Assembly: GCA_934434925.1 (NCBI GenBank)
Contig: CAKSAC010000004.1
Span: forward strand, 1-64,000
Length of the DNA: 64,000 nt
Direction of reading: 5' to 3'
Source: an uncultured Eubacteriales bacterium
GTDB lineage: Bacteria > Bacillota > Clostridia > Oscillospirales > CAG-272
The position numbers and the translations under genes were made by a program. Positions 24,009-31,912 of the stretch are shown here, one piece after another. The notes under the pieces were generated by a model, which was not told where the DNA came from, searched no databases, and saw only the letters and a program-made list of their open reading frames with translations. Position 1 is the stretch's first letter. Every line of letters begins with the position of its first letter.

Positions 24009-24989
24009 ATGAAACCCAGAATTTTCGGTACTCTGCCCGACGGGACAGAAGTGCTGCAATATACCCTGAAAACAAAAGAAGCCGAGGTGCGCATTCTGAA
24101 CCTTGGTGCTATTATTACCGATTTTATTTATGCCGGACGCGGTATTCTGCTCGGGTTTGACGACCCGGCCGACTATCTTGCCGATGACTCCTATCAGGGG
24201 GCGCTGGTCGGCCGCGTCTGTAACCGCGTGAAAGGGGCGCGTTTCACACTCAACGGTAAGGAATATCACTTGGCAAAAAACGACGGAGAAAACAGTTTGC
24301 ACGGCGGAATTTGCGGATTCAGCAAAAAAATCTTTGCCGTACAACGGGAAGAAGATACCTCTCTTGTACTGACCTATCAAAGTCCGGACGGAGAAGAAGG
24401 CTATCCGGGAACGCTTTCTCTTAAAGTCATTTACACGCTGAACGGCTCTTCTCTCACCATGGAATATATCGCGTCCTCCGATGCCGACACCCCGATCAAC
24501 CTCACAAACCATTCTTATTTCAACCTGGTAGCGCCCGGAACCCCGATCCTTGATTATCTTGTGACGATCAATGCGGATCGCTACACCGAGTCCGGTGCCG
24601 ACCTGATTCCGACCGGAGAACGCCCCTCCGTCTCCGGCACCCCGTACGACCTGCGCAAATTTTGCCGGATTGGCGAAAAGGCAGACGGATATGACAAAAA
24701 TTTCATACTCAATAAGATTGCCGAGGATAACGCCCCTTCTTTCGCCGCGGCCGTGCGCGGAGGCGGCCTTCGCCTTTCTGTCTATACGACTCTGCCGGAT
24801 CTGCAATTCTATACGGCCGGCGCTCTCCGGGGAACGCCTGATCTTCGCGGCGGAATCAAAAAAACTCCCTTCACCGCTTTTTGCCTGGAAACGCAATTTG
24901 AACCGGACGCACCACATCATGAAGAGGCAATTTTACGTGCCGGAGAAATCTATCATCATACTACCGTCTATCAATTGGAGCATGACTGA
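24009..24989 (+). CDS. galM: Aldose 1-epimerase (galactose mutarotase)
   Basis: This 326-residue cytoplasmic enzyme interconverts alpha and beta anomers of glucose or galactose. The beta-sandwich family motifs are present: GRVCNRVKGARF, ENSLHGG with the first catalytic His, INLTNHSYFNL with the second His, and the general-base Glu in FCLETQ. AAAGGAAA precedes ATG 24009; the upstream frame overlaps gene B and is not used. It is 46 nt after membrane gene B and is followed by a strong terminator, so it closes the secA unit. No other galactose gene is near. Confidence 0.93.
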   Translation: MKPRIFGTLPDGTEVLQYTLKTKEAEVRILNLGAIITDFIYAGRGILLGFDDPADYLADDSYQGALVGRVCNRVKGARFTLNGKEYHLAKNDGENSLHGGICGFSKKIFAVQREEDTSLVLTYQSPDGEEGYPGTLSLKVIYTLNGSSLTMEYIASSDADTPINLTNHSYFNLVAPGTPILDYLVTINADRYTESGADLIPTGERPSVSGTPYDLRKFCRIGEKADGYDKNFILNKIAEDNAPSFAAAVRGGGLRLSVYTTLPDLQFYTAGALRGTPDLRGGIKKTPFTAFCLETQFEPDAPHHEEAILRAGEIYHHTTVYQLEHD

Positions 24990-25042
24990 GCCTCGCCGCA
25001 GAACGGCCCCGGCCTTCCGGCGGCATATAGGGCGGGAACATA

Positions 25043-25070
25043 AAAACGCGCGGACAAAACCGCGCGTTTT
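25043..25070. terminator. Bidirectional terminator between galM and the MreB-like unit
   Basis: AAAACGCGCGG (25043-25053), 6-nt loop, CCGCGCGTTTT (25060-25070) is an 11-bp stem with A/T flanks, usable by the converging transcripts on both sides. Confidence 0.85.
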
Positions 25071-25087
25071 CCTTATTTTGATAAAAA

Positions 25088-25195
25088 TCAGAGAAAGATA
25101 AAGTACAGGGCCATATATGCGAGTCCGAGAAACATCAAGACCGCCAGCGCCAGACAGGATATCTGCAAAATCTTTTGCTTTTTCGCCTTTTTCAT
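25088..25195 (-). CDS. 35-residue single-pass membrane protein coupled to the MreB-like gene
   Basis: This small frame encodes 35 residues: a basic start (MKKAKKQK) followed by one hydrophobic helix from about residue 9 to the C-terminus. Its ATG overlaps the stop of the MreB-like gene as ATGA, and AAGGAG lies 10 nt upstream inside that gene. Position, charge pattern and ribosome site all point to a real protein with its N-terminus inside the cell. It could anchor or modulate the actin-like partner; nothing in the sequence tells which. It is too short for most gene finders. Confidence 0.68.
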   Translation of the reverse strand: MKKAKKQKILQISCLALAVLMFLGLAYMALYFIFL

Positions 25196-26220
25196 GCTTT
25201 TTCTTTCTCCTTTCCCGAGTGGTTCATGCAATACCTTGAAATATTGAGCGTTTCCGGCAAATCGCCTTCCGGAATCATTTCCTGCAAAGCGGCAAGACCG
25301 AGCGCGACCGTTTCGGTAGCGTCGGAGAGGCAGGTTGCGCGCACGCCGGTAACGCCGCTGATCATTTTGTCCAGTCCGTCAAGCAGACTTCCGCCGCCGG
25401 TCAGCAGGATACCGGTATCAAAAACTTCCTGCACACTGTCCGGCGGAATCTTGGTAATGGCTTCGCACAGCCCTTCGATCAATGCCGCCATCGGTTCTTC
25501 AAGCGCCGTGAACATTTCCGCCGAGCAAATGCGGACCGTGCAATAATCATCGTTTGTGGAATCGCGTCCCCGGACATCGATATAACGTTCTCCGCCGCCG
25601 ACCCACACCGTGCCGATCTCCATCTTGACCTGTTCCGCTGTGCGGGGTGTGACGCGCACCTTATGCTTACGTAAAAGATAATCGGCGATAGCGCGGTCAA
25701 AACAAAGGCCGGCGGCCGGGTATGTGGTTTTGTACAGAATGCGTCCGTTGCAAACAATCAGAAGATTGGTGCGGGCCGCGCCGATATCCGCGACAATGGC
25801 GCTGCGGTTGATCGGAAGCCCGTTTCCGGCAACGGCGGCAATCGGAGAGTATACAAGATGCACGGAACCGGCACCGGCCTGCATGGCAAGCTCTGCAAGA
25901 GCGCCCTCTTCAACTTCACTGAAATTACAGGGAACGCTGAAAAGCACGGAAGGGCCGACCGACGGGTCCACAGCCGAAACGGCAATCCCGTGCGCAATCG
26001 CGGCGCGGGTACGGGAAGGGACCACAATTCCCGCGGCAAAAGGATGGCTAAGCGTTACTCCTTCATCGGGGGCCACCTGCTCCGCCGCTCTGCCGATCCC
26101 CAGAAGCGCGCCGTCCGAAGACAGGGCAAACAATGCGCTTTCCGTGAAGAGTGAAGAACGGTCCCCCGCACAGGTGACAAGATTGGCGGCACCGAGGTCT
26201 ATGCCCAACTTGTCCTTCAT
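25192..26220 (-). CDS. MreB/Mbl-like bacterial actin
   Basis: This 342-residue protein has the actin fold of MreB proteins, which form membrane filaments that guide wall synthesis. Phosphate loop 1 reads GIDLGAANLV, phosphate loop 2 VADIGAARTNLLIV, and the adenosine motif LLTGGGSLLDGLD. It is diverged from typical MreB (the EPSVVA-type strand is TESALFALS) and carries Ala where DLGTAN usually has Thr. There is no mreC, mreD or radC nearby. It has its own promoter at 26249-26277 and is coupled to a 35-residue membrane protein. It may be Mbl, MreBH or an orphan paralogue; I leave the symbol open. Confidence 0.85.
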   Translation of the reverse strand: MKDKLGIDLGAANLVTCAGDRSSLFTESALFALSSDGALLGIGRAAEQVAPDEGVTLSHPFAAGIVVPSRTRAAIAHGIAVSAVDPSVGPSVLFSVPCNFSEVEEGALAELAMQAGAGSVHLVYSPIAAVAGNGLPINRSAIVADIGAARTNLLIVCNGRILYKTTYPAAGLCFDRAIADYLLRKHKVRVTPRTAEQVKMEIGTVWVGGGERYIDVRGRDSTNDDYCTVRICSAEMFTALEEPMAALIEGLCEAITKIPPDSVQEVFDTGILLTGGGSLLDGLDKMISGVTGVRATCLSDATETVALGLAALQEMIPEGDLPETLNISRYCMNHSGKEKEKA

Positions 26221-26248
26221 ATTGGCTCCTTCCGATCAAGATAGGTAC

Positions 26249-26277
26249 ATTATACACGATAGGCGTGAAGAATGCAA
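26249..26277 (-). promoter_or_regulatory. Promoter of the MreB-like unit
   Basis: Leftward TTGCAT (26272-26277), 17-nt spacer, TATAAT (26249-26254), 28 nt before the ATG. Confidence 0.8.
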
Positions 26278-26306
26278 GTAAAAAAGAAAATTCCCTTATC
26301 AATAAT

Positions 26307-28556
26307 TTATAATCCGGCGAAATTCGCTGTTTCCCGCAAGCGTTCCGCGAGCATGGTATACCGGAAAAGCTGACGGTTATTGCGAATCATTTCTTCAAGG
26401 ATATCCCGGCGGCCAACCAGAATCACGCGGGTGCGCGCCCGGGTAACGGCCGTATATAACAGGTTGCGGGTTTTCAGCATCGGGGGGCAGGAATAGAGCG
26501 GAATAATCACGGTTCCGTACTCACTTCCCTGGCTTTTATGTACCGTAATGGCATAGGCAAGTTCCAATTCTTCCAGCAAAGCACGGTCATAACGGGCCAG
26601 ATGGCGCTCATCGTAGCGGACATCCAGATAATTCCCCAAGGGATCGACTTTTTCTACAATCCCGATATCTCCGTTGAAGACCCCTTCGGTTCCCGCATCG
26701 TCATTCAGCCACTCGACCGCATAATTGTTGCGGATCTGCATCACGCGATCTCCCTCACGGAAAGTGCGCGAAGAAAGCACGATTTCGGTCTTTTTGTCGG
26801 CCTTCGGATTGAGCGTCTCCTGTAAAAGCAGGTTCAGCGCCTCGGTTCCGTTCCCCCCTCGGCGGGATGGGGTAATCAATTGCATTTGCTCTGTAATCGT
26901 TTCCCCGTAAGCGTGCGGCAGGCGACGCGCCATCAGATCGACAATCGTAGCGGAAATCTGTTCTTCCCGACGCGGCAGAAAAAAGAAATCGTTGTCCTTG
27001 GCGGTCAATTCCGGTAGCTTTCCCGCATTGATTCTGTGGGCGTTGGTGACGATCAGGCTGCTTTCCGACTGTCGGAAAATTTCATTCAGTCGCACGGTGT
27101 TCAGACATCCGCTCCCGATCATATCACCGAGGACATTTCCGGCCCCTACCGACGGAAGCTGGTCGGAATCTCCGACAAAAATGACCCGTGCGCCGTTTTT
27201 CACCGCGCGCAAAAATGCGTCTGCCAGCTGAATATCCAGCATAGATGACTCGTCCAGAATAAAAACGTCTTCTTCCAGCGGACAACGCGCGTTCCGGCCG
27301 AATACCGGAAGTTCGCCGTCCGTCCGGACAGTTTCAAGCAGGCGATGAACGGTTTTGGCTTCGGCGGAAGTCGCTTCGCTCATCCGCTTGGCGGCGCGCC
27401 CGGTCGGCGCGGCTAAGGCAACCTTCATCCCGAGACTGTTGAAGATATTGAGAAGCCCTTTGATAATGGTGGTTTTTCCGGTTCCCGGTCCGCCCGTCAG
27501 GATCAGCACCCCGCCTTTCATGGCTTCGCGGATGGCGCAACGTTGCATCGGCGCGTATTGAATCCCCGACTCGATCTCCGACTTCTCAATCAGGCGTTCG
27601 ATATCCGGAAGATCGAAAACCGGGCAATATTGATCCAAACGGAAAAGGCGCTCCGCCGTATCGCGTTCGGCTTCATAGAGCGACCGAAGATACCAATATT
27701 CTTTTTCTCCCGTGCGATAAACGCACAAGAGGCCCTCCTTGGCCGCGTCCTCCATGGTGCGTACAATCAATTCCGGTGCGACATCCAGTTTTTCCGTGGC
27801 CGCCGCTTCCAGTTTTTCCCGCGGGAGACAGCAATGGCCGTTGGTGTTGGCGTTATATTGCAACAGATAGATTAAGCCGCTGACAATCCGTTCGCGCGAC
27901 TCGCGCCCGATACCGAGGGATGCCGCGAGTGCATCCGCCCGCTCAAATCCGATGCCGTATATCTCACTGCACAGGCGATAGGGGTTTTCCCGGATGATCC
28001 CGACCGCTTTCCCGCCATACCGGTTGTAGATTCTCGTAATGGCGGCGCTTCCGAAGTGATCCCGGCAAAACATCATCAGATTGCGTATCCCCGTCTGCTC
28101 GACGAAGGAATCGTGTATCTCTTTGGCGCGCTTTTGCGAAATGCCCGGAATATCGGCCAGCCAATCCGGATGATTTTCCATGACGTCGAAGGTGTCGTCT
28201 CCATACCGTTCGACGATCTTTATGGCGGTGGCGGCTCCCACTCCGCGCACGGCGCGGGAGGAAAGATATTTCAGTATGGCGGCGGCACCGCTCGGCAATT
28301 TTTTCTCATAGGACTCAACCGAGAATTGCCGCCCGTATTCCGCATGATGCGTCCATCTCCCGTACAGAACCGCCTCTTCCCCCTCGGAAATATAAGGCAT
28401 ATTCCCGACCGCGACGGCACTATCACCTTTATCGGTGATCAGTTCTATGACTGTATATTCTCCGCTGTCACTGCGATAGATGACGGATTCGACGCTTCCG
28501 TTGATGCTGACCGTTTCCTTTTTTTCAAAGGAATTCTCTGCTTTATCCTTCCTCAT
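26307..28556 (-). CDS. recD2: RecD2-type 5'-3' DNA helicase
   Basis: This 749-residue superfamily 1B helicase unwinds DNA with a 5' overhang and acts in repair and replication-fork maintenance without RecBC. The extended N-terminal region marks the RecD2 class: an OB-like start (VSINGSVESVIYRSDSGEYTV), then tandem helix-hairpin-helix elements (VRGVGAATAIKIVERYGDD, DIPGISQKRAKEI). The motor has Walker A GGPGTGKTT, motif II LDESSM, GDSDQLPSVGAG and the C-terminal ITVHKSQGSEYGTV. Several in-frame ATGs exist (28589, 28568, 28562, 28556); GAGG 6 nt upstream favours 28556. Its start overlaps the end of the 104-residue gene upstream by 14 nt. Confidence 0.92.
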   Translation of the reverse strand: MRKDKAENSFEKKETVSINGSVESVIYRSDSGEYTVIELITDKGDSAVAVGNMPYISEGEEAVLYGRWTHHAEYGRQFSVESYEKKLPSGAAAILKYLSSRAVRGVGAATAIKIVERYGDDTFDVMENHPDWLADIPGISQKRAKEIHDSFVEQTGIRNLMMFCRDHFGSAAITRIYNRYGGKAVGIIRENPYRLCSEIYGIGFERADALAASLGIGRESRERIVSGLIYLLQYNANTNGHCCLPREKLEAAATEKLDVAPELIVRTMEDAAKEGLLCVYRTGEKEYWYLRSLYEAERDTAERLFRLDQYCPVFDLPDIERLIEKSEIESGIQYAPMQRCAIREAMKGGVLILTGGPGTGKTTIIKGLLNIFNSLGMKVALAAPTGRAAKRMSEATSAEAKTVHRLLETVRTDGELPVFGRNARCPLEEDVFILDESSMLDIQLADAFLRAVKNGARVIFVGDSDQLPSVGAGNVLGDMIGSGCLNTVRLNEIFRQSESSLIVTNAHRINAGKLPELTAKDNDFFFLPRREEQISATIVDLMARRLPHAYGETITEQMQLITPSRRGGNGTEALNLLLQETLNPKADKKTEIVLSSRTFREGDRVMQIRNNYAVEWLNDDAGTEGVFNGDIGIVEKVDPLGNYLDVRYDERHLARYDRALLEELELAYAITVHKSQGSEYGTVIIPLYSCPPMLKTRNLLYTAVTRARTRVILVGRRDILEEMIRNNRQLFRYTMLAERLRETANFAGL

Positions 28557-28857
28557 TCTCATCCTCATATAAAAGGTATATATCGACATCCAGCCCGGAC
28601 AGTTTACGAAGGGCTTCCCTCCGCAGGGGGCAATCCACCAAAAGAACCGGGTATTCGCCGCACCCGGCCTCTGCGCCTATCCGTAAAGCATCCAGTTTTT
28701 CTTCAAGTTCTTCTTCACAATACCCGAGCCGCACATGGACTCCGGGAGAAGAGCCGACGCGCGACAGGGTCACGCGGCAAAAAAGTGTGCGCAATGCGGC
28801 ATACAGGCCGTATGCCCCCAGGGCGCAGATCAGAATTCGTACAAAATCATATAACAT
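28543..28857 (-). CDS. Unknown 104-residue membrane-anchored protein
   Basis: The protein opens with a hydrophobic segment (residues 4-26, FVRILICALGAYGLYAAL) followed by a soluble alpha/beta region with many acidic residues (YCEEELEEKLDALRIG) and a strand-like VLLVDCPL. I know no family for it. The open frame extends to 28956, but GGGAGG at 28866-28871 sets ATG 28857. That ribosome site is buried in a 10-bp hairpin (28863-28895), so translation may be regulated. It lies 46 nt after metK and overlaps recD2, hence it probably belongs to the metK transcript. Confidence 0.65.
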   Translation of the reverse strand: MLYDFVRILICALGAYGLYAALRTLFCRVTLSRVGSSPGVHVRLGYCEEELEEKLDALRIGAEAGCGEYPVLLVDCPLRREALRKLSGLDVDIYLLYEDENEEG

Positions 28858-28862
28858 AAGAA

Positions 28863-28895
28863 CCGCCTCCCGGAAACAGGATATGCGGGAGGCGG
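28863..28895 (-). promoter_or_regulatory. Hairpin hiding the ribosome site of the 104-residue gene
   Basis: CCGCCTCCCG (28863-28872) and CGGGAGGCGG (28886-28895) pair perfectly over 10 bp with a 13-nt loop. The GGGAGG ribosome site is in the 3' arm of the RNA. No T-run follows, so it is not an ordinary terminator. Confidence 0.65.
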
Positions 28896-28903
28896 GCATT
28901 CGG

Positions 28904-30082
28904 TTAAAGCAGGCGGGAAAGTTCTTCGGCAATGTCGGTCTTTTCCCACGGAGCATTCAGGTCTTCGCGTCCCATGTGGCCGTACGCCGCAAAATCACGG
29001 TAAATCGGCCGCCGCAGAGCAAAGCGGCGAATAATAGCGGCCGGACGGAGATCGACCAACTCGTTCAGCCGTTCGCAAATCTGTTCTTCCGGAACGCGGG
29101 CGGTTCCGAACGTTTCCACCATAACAGAAACAGGAAGCGCCACACCGATGGCATACGCAATCTGCACTTCGCACCTGTCGGCAAGTCCGGCCGCTACTAC
29201 GTTCTTGGCCAGATACCGGGCGGCATAGGAAGCAGAACGGTCCACCTTGGTCGGGTCTTTTCCGGAAAAAGCGCCGCCGCCGTGGCGCGAATATCCGCCG
29301 TAGGTATCCACAATAATCTTACGGCCGGTAAGTCCCGTGTCGCCCGCAGGACCCCCGATGACAAAACGGCCGGTCGGGTTCACATAAATCCGGGTTTCGC
29401 CGGAAAGAAGCCATGCCGGAATAACCGGGCGGATTACTTCGCGGACGATGTCCTCTTTCATGCGGTCCATATCTGCGTCCGCATCATGCTGGGAAGAAAC
29501 GACGACGGTATCCACACGCACCGGGCGGCCGTCTTCGTACTCTATCGTCACCTGCGTCTTGCCGTCGGGACGAAGATAGGGGAGCGTTCCGTTTTTCCGC
29601 ACTTCGGTCAGGCGTTTCGCAAGCCGGTGCGCAAGAGAAATCGGGAGAGGCATCAGTTCTTCGGTTTCACGGCAGGCATACCCGAACATCATTCCCTGAT
29701 CGCCGGCACCGGTATTCAGTCCGTCGGTCATTTCTCCGGATTTGGACTCGGCACACTTGTCTACTCCCAGCGCAATATCGGGCGACTGTTCATGGATGGA
29801 GGTCAGCACGGCGCAGGAATCGGCATCGAACCCGCCGCAGGCACCGGTATAGCCGATAGAGCGCACGGTATCGCGGACGATTGCGGGGATGTCAACATAT
29901 GCCTCGGTCGTCACTTCGCCCATCACGGTCACAATCCCGGTAGTGGCAAAAGTCTCGCAGGCCACGCGTGAATTCGGATCCTTGGCAAGCATTGCGTCCA
30001 GGATTGCGTCCGAGATCATATCGCACATTTTGTCGGGATGCCCTTCGGTCACGGATTCGGATGTAAACAATCTTTTACTCAT
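28904..30082 (-). CDS. metK: S-adenosylmethionine synthetase
   Basis: This 392-residue enzyme makes SAM from methionine and ATP in the cytoplasm. Hallmarks are SVTEGHPDKMCDMISDA, the GAGDQGMMFGYA motif and the glycine-rich GGGAFSGKDPTKVDRSA loop. Length is typical. GAGGAAG precedes the ATG. A SAM-I riboswitch, terminator and antiterminator lie between promoter and gene, giving feedback by its own product. The 104-residue unknown and recD2 follow and may be expressed by read-through. Confidence 0.97.
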   Translation of the reverse strand: MSKRLFTSESVTEGHPDKMCDMISDAILDAMLAKDPNSRVACETFATTGIVTVMGEVTTEAYVDIPAIVRDTVRSIGYTGACGGFDADSCAVLTSIHEQSPDIALGVDKCAESKSGEMTDGLNTGAGDQGMMFGYACRETEELMPLPISLAHRLAKRLTEVRKNGTLPYLRPDGKTQVTIEYEDGRPVRVDTVVVSSQHDADADMDRMKEDIVREVIRPVIPAWLLSGETRIYVNPTGRFVIGGPAGDTGLTGRKIIVDTYGGYSRHGGGAFSGKDPTKVDRSASYAARYLAKNVVAAGLADRCEVQIAYAIGVALPVSVMVETFGTARVPEEQICERLNELVDLRPAAIIRRFALRRPIYRDFAAYGHMGREDLNAPWEKTDIAEELSRLL

Positions 30083-30112
30083 TTTTCTTCCTCTGTTTTA
30101 TGTTTCTCTAAT

Positions 30113-30137
30113 AAAAACCGGGACGCAGAACGCCCCG
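30113..30137 (-). terminator. SAM-responsive terminator (expression platform)
   Basis: Leftward CGGGGCG, loop TTCTG, CGTCCCG, then GTTTTT (30113-30137). The alternative antiterminator pairs CCCGATA (30153-30159) with TATCGGG (about 30134-30140), which overlaps the terminator's 5' arm and competes with it. Confidence 0.85.
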
Positions 30138-30145
30138 ATATTTTT

Positions 30146-30227
30146 TCTCATCTATCGGGATTTGGCACCTTGAATCAACAGGTTGCCGGGTTTCACAGGG
30201 CCAGTCCCTCCACCACTCTTGATAAGA
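30146..30227 (-). ncRNA. SAM-I (S-box) riboswitch
   Basis: Read leftward, the conserved core is complete: P1 strand TCTTATC then AAGAGTGG, GAGGGACTGGCCC, TGAAACCCGGCAACC, GGTGCCAA, and the closing P1 strand GATGAGA. It is the class that binds SAM and stops transcription when SAM is plentiful, and it sits upstream of metK. Confidence 0.96.
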
Positions 30228-30244
30228 TATTCAATTCTGTTTTC

Positions 30245-30273
30245 AGTATAGCATATCCGCGCGGTTTTTGCAA
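30245..30273 (-). promoter_or_regulatory. Promoter of metK leader
   Basis: Leftward TTGCAA (30268-30273), 17-nt spacer ending in TGC (extended -10), TATACT (30245-30250), close to the riboswitch 5' end. Confidence 0.8.
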
Positions 30274-30333
30274 GAGTTTTTTTATTTTTTCGCGCACTCG
30301 TTTTCAATATCGCTCCCATTTTCCTCAAAAGCC

Positions 30334-30362
30334 TTGCTTTCTTCCCGCATTCATTCTATAAT
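30334..30362 (+). promoter_or_regulatory. Promoter of the sulfatase unit
   Basis: TTGCTT (30334-30339), 17-nt spacer, TATAAT (30357-30362), 56 nt before the sulfatase ATG. Confidence 0.65.
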
Positions 30363-30418
30363 TAAACAAAAATGTGTTGACCGCTTTCACGAAAAACCCC
30401 ATCGGAAAGGAGCTTCCC

Positions 30419-31909
30419 ATGGATAAAAAACGAAATATTGTCGTTGTTGTTTGCGATTCTCTCCGCGCAAGTTTTTTGCCGATGTACGGAGGAAATGCCA
30501 TCAAAACGCCCGAAATGGACGCATTGGCGCAGGCGGGGCGCGTCTTCACCAACGCCATTACCGCTTCCACGGTTTGCGTTCCGGCGCGCTCCTCCATGTT
30601 TACCGGTAGATTTGTTTCAGACCACGATTGTTGGACGAACTGGATCCCCTGCCGGCCGGGTATCGAATACTACCCCGCCATTCTGCGTGATGCCGGTTAC
30701 GACACCGCGGCCTTCGGTGTGATTGATACGACCGCCGCCCCCGGCGAAGACCGGACGCTCGGTTTTACCCACATAGAAGAATTTGACGACCGGGCCTCCG
30801 ATTATGCGTATTTGCGCTATCTGAAATCCCGGCACCCGGAAGCGACCCGCCCTTATATGGGGCACGGCACGACGTGGGCATACGAAGAAGAGGATTTTTA
30901 CGACTATTGGATTACCGACCGGGCCTGCCGGTATCTTGACGAATTCAAAAAACGCGGAGAAACCAAGCCGTTCTTTGCTTATGTGTCTCTTCAGTCGCCA
31001 CACGCGCCGCACCTTGTGCCGAAAGAGGCAAAAGGAAGCGTGGATGAAAGCCGTGTGCCGCCGATCCTGCAACGAAAAGAGCCGATGCCTATGAATCCCC
31101 GGTTCCGCTCACATTTTTTTGACGAGGGACTGAGCGACGAATGGTGTCAAAATGATCGTATCGGATTTTTGGAACAGGTTGTGGAAATCGACCGTCTGAT
31201 CGGGAAACTGCGCAAAAAACTGGAAGATATCGGAGAATGGGAAAACACCACCGTGCTTCTTTTGGCCGACCACGGCTGCACGAATCACGATTTTCACCTT
31301 TATTCCAAAGGCCCTTATCCCTATCGGGATCAGCTGTTTATTCCGTTTGTCGTTTCCAACGACCCCCGCGTTCCGGCGGGAACTCGTTCGGATGCGCTCG
31401 TCGGCAATCTGGACCTCGGCGCGACCTTGCTTGAAATCGCCGGCGTTGACCGTCCTTTCGGATTCTCGCGGTCCTTGCTTTCGATTGAAAAGAATGAACG
31501 GAAAGTCAATTTCAGCGAATTCAACGATGCGGTCAAAACCGTCGTTGACAAGCGATTCACCTTCTCCTATTATCCTTTTGTCGGAGAAATCGAACTCTAC
31601 GACCGGCAGAATGACCCGGAAAATCAGCATAACCTGGCCGCCGATCCCGCCTACGCCGGAAAAATAACAGAAATGATGGGGCATATCATCGATTTTTCGG
31701 CGTTGGCAAAAGGGGTGCGCTTTGAAGCGTGGGATCTCTTCCCCGCGCGGCAGGAAGGACTGCTTGCCAAGGACCCGAACGCGCTGGAAACGCTTGAAAT
31801 CGCTTACCCCCTGCCCGATTCATGCGGCAAGAGCCTCGAAGCGGCCGGATTGCCGTCGCATTATACGGATTTTGCAAGAGACCGCAAGATTCTGTTCGGG
31901 AAATTTTAA
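30419..31909 (+). CDS. Type I sulfatase (alkaline-phosphatase superfamily)
   Basis: This 496-residue hydrolase removes sulfate esters from glycans or other small molecules. The catalytic cysteine that becomes formylglycine is C53 in CVPAR (the CxPxR signature) within STVCVPARSSMFTG. Metal ligands appear in VVVCDSLRASF and LLADHGCTNHDF. No signal peptide is seen, so it looks cytoplasmic, unlike most gut glycan sulfatases. AAAGGAG precedes ATG 30419. The maturase gene begins 3 nt after its stop, which is strong evidence that the site is modified without oxygen. Phosphonate monoester hydrolase activity is a possible alternative. Substrate unknown. Confidence 0.9.
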   Translation: MDKKRNIVVVVCDSLRASFLPMYGGNAIKTPEMDALAQAGRVFTNAITASTVCVPARSSMFTGRFVSDHDCWTNWIPCRPGIEYYPAILRDAGYDTAAFGVIDTTAAPGEDRTLGFTHIEEFDDRASDYAYLRYLKSRHPEATRPYMGHGTTWAYEEEDFYDYWITDRACRYLDEFKKRGETKPFFAYVSLQSPHAPHLVPKEAKGSVDESRVPPILQRKEPMPMNPRFRSHFFDEGLSDEWCQNDRIGFLEQVVEIDRLIGKLRKKLEDIGEWENTTVLLLADHGCTNHDFHLYSKGPYPYRDQLFIPFVVSNDPRVPAGTRSDALVGNLDLGATLLEIAGVDRPFGFSRSLLSIEKNERKVNFSEFNDAVKTVVDKRFTFSYYPFVGEIELYDRQNDPENQHNLAADPAYAGKITEMMGHIIDFSALAKGVRFEAWDLFPARQEGLLAKDPNALETLEIAYPLPDSCGKSLEAAGLPSHYTDFARDRKILFGKF

Positions 31910-31912
31910 GCG

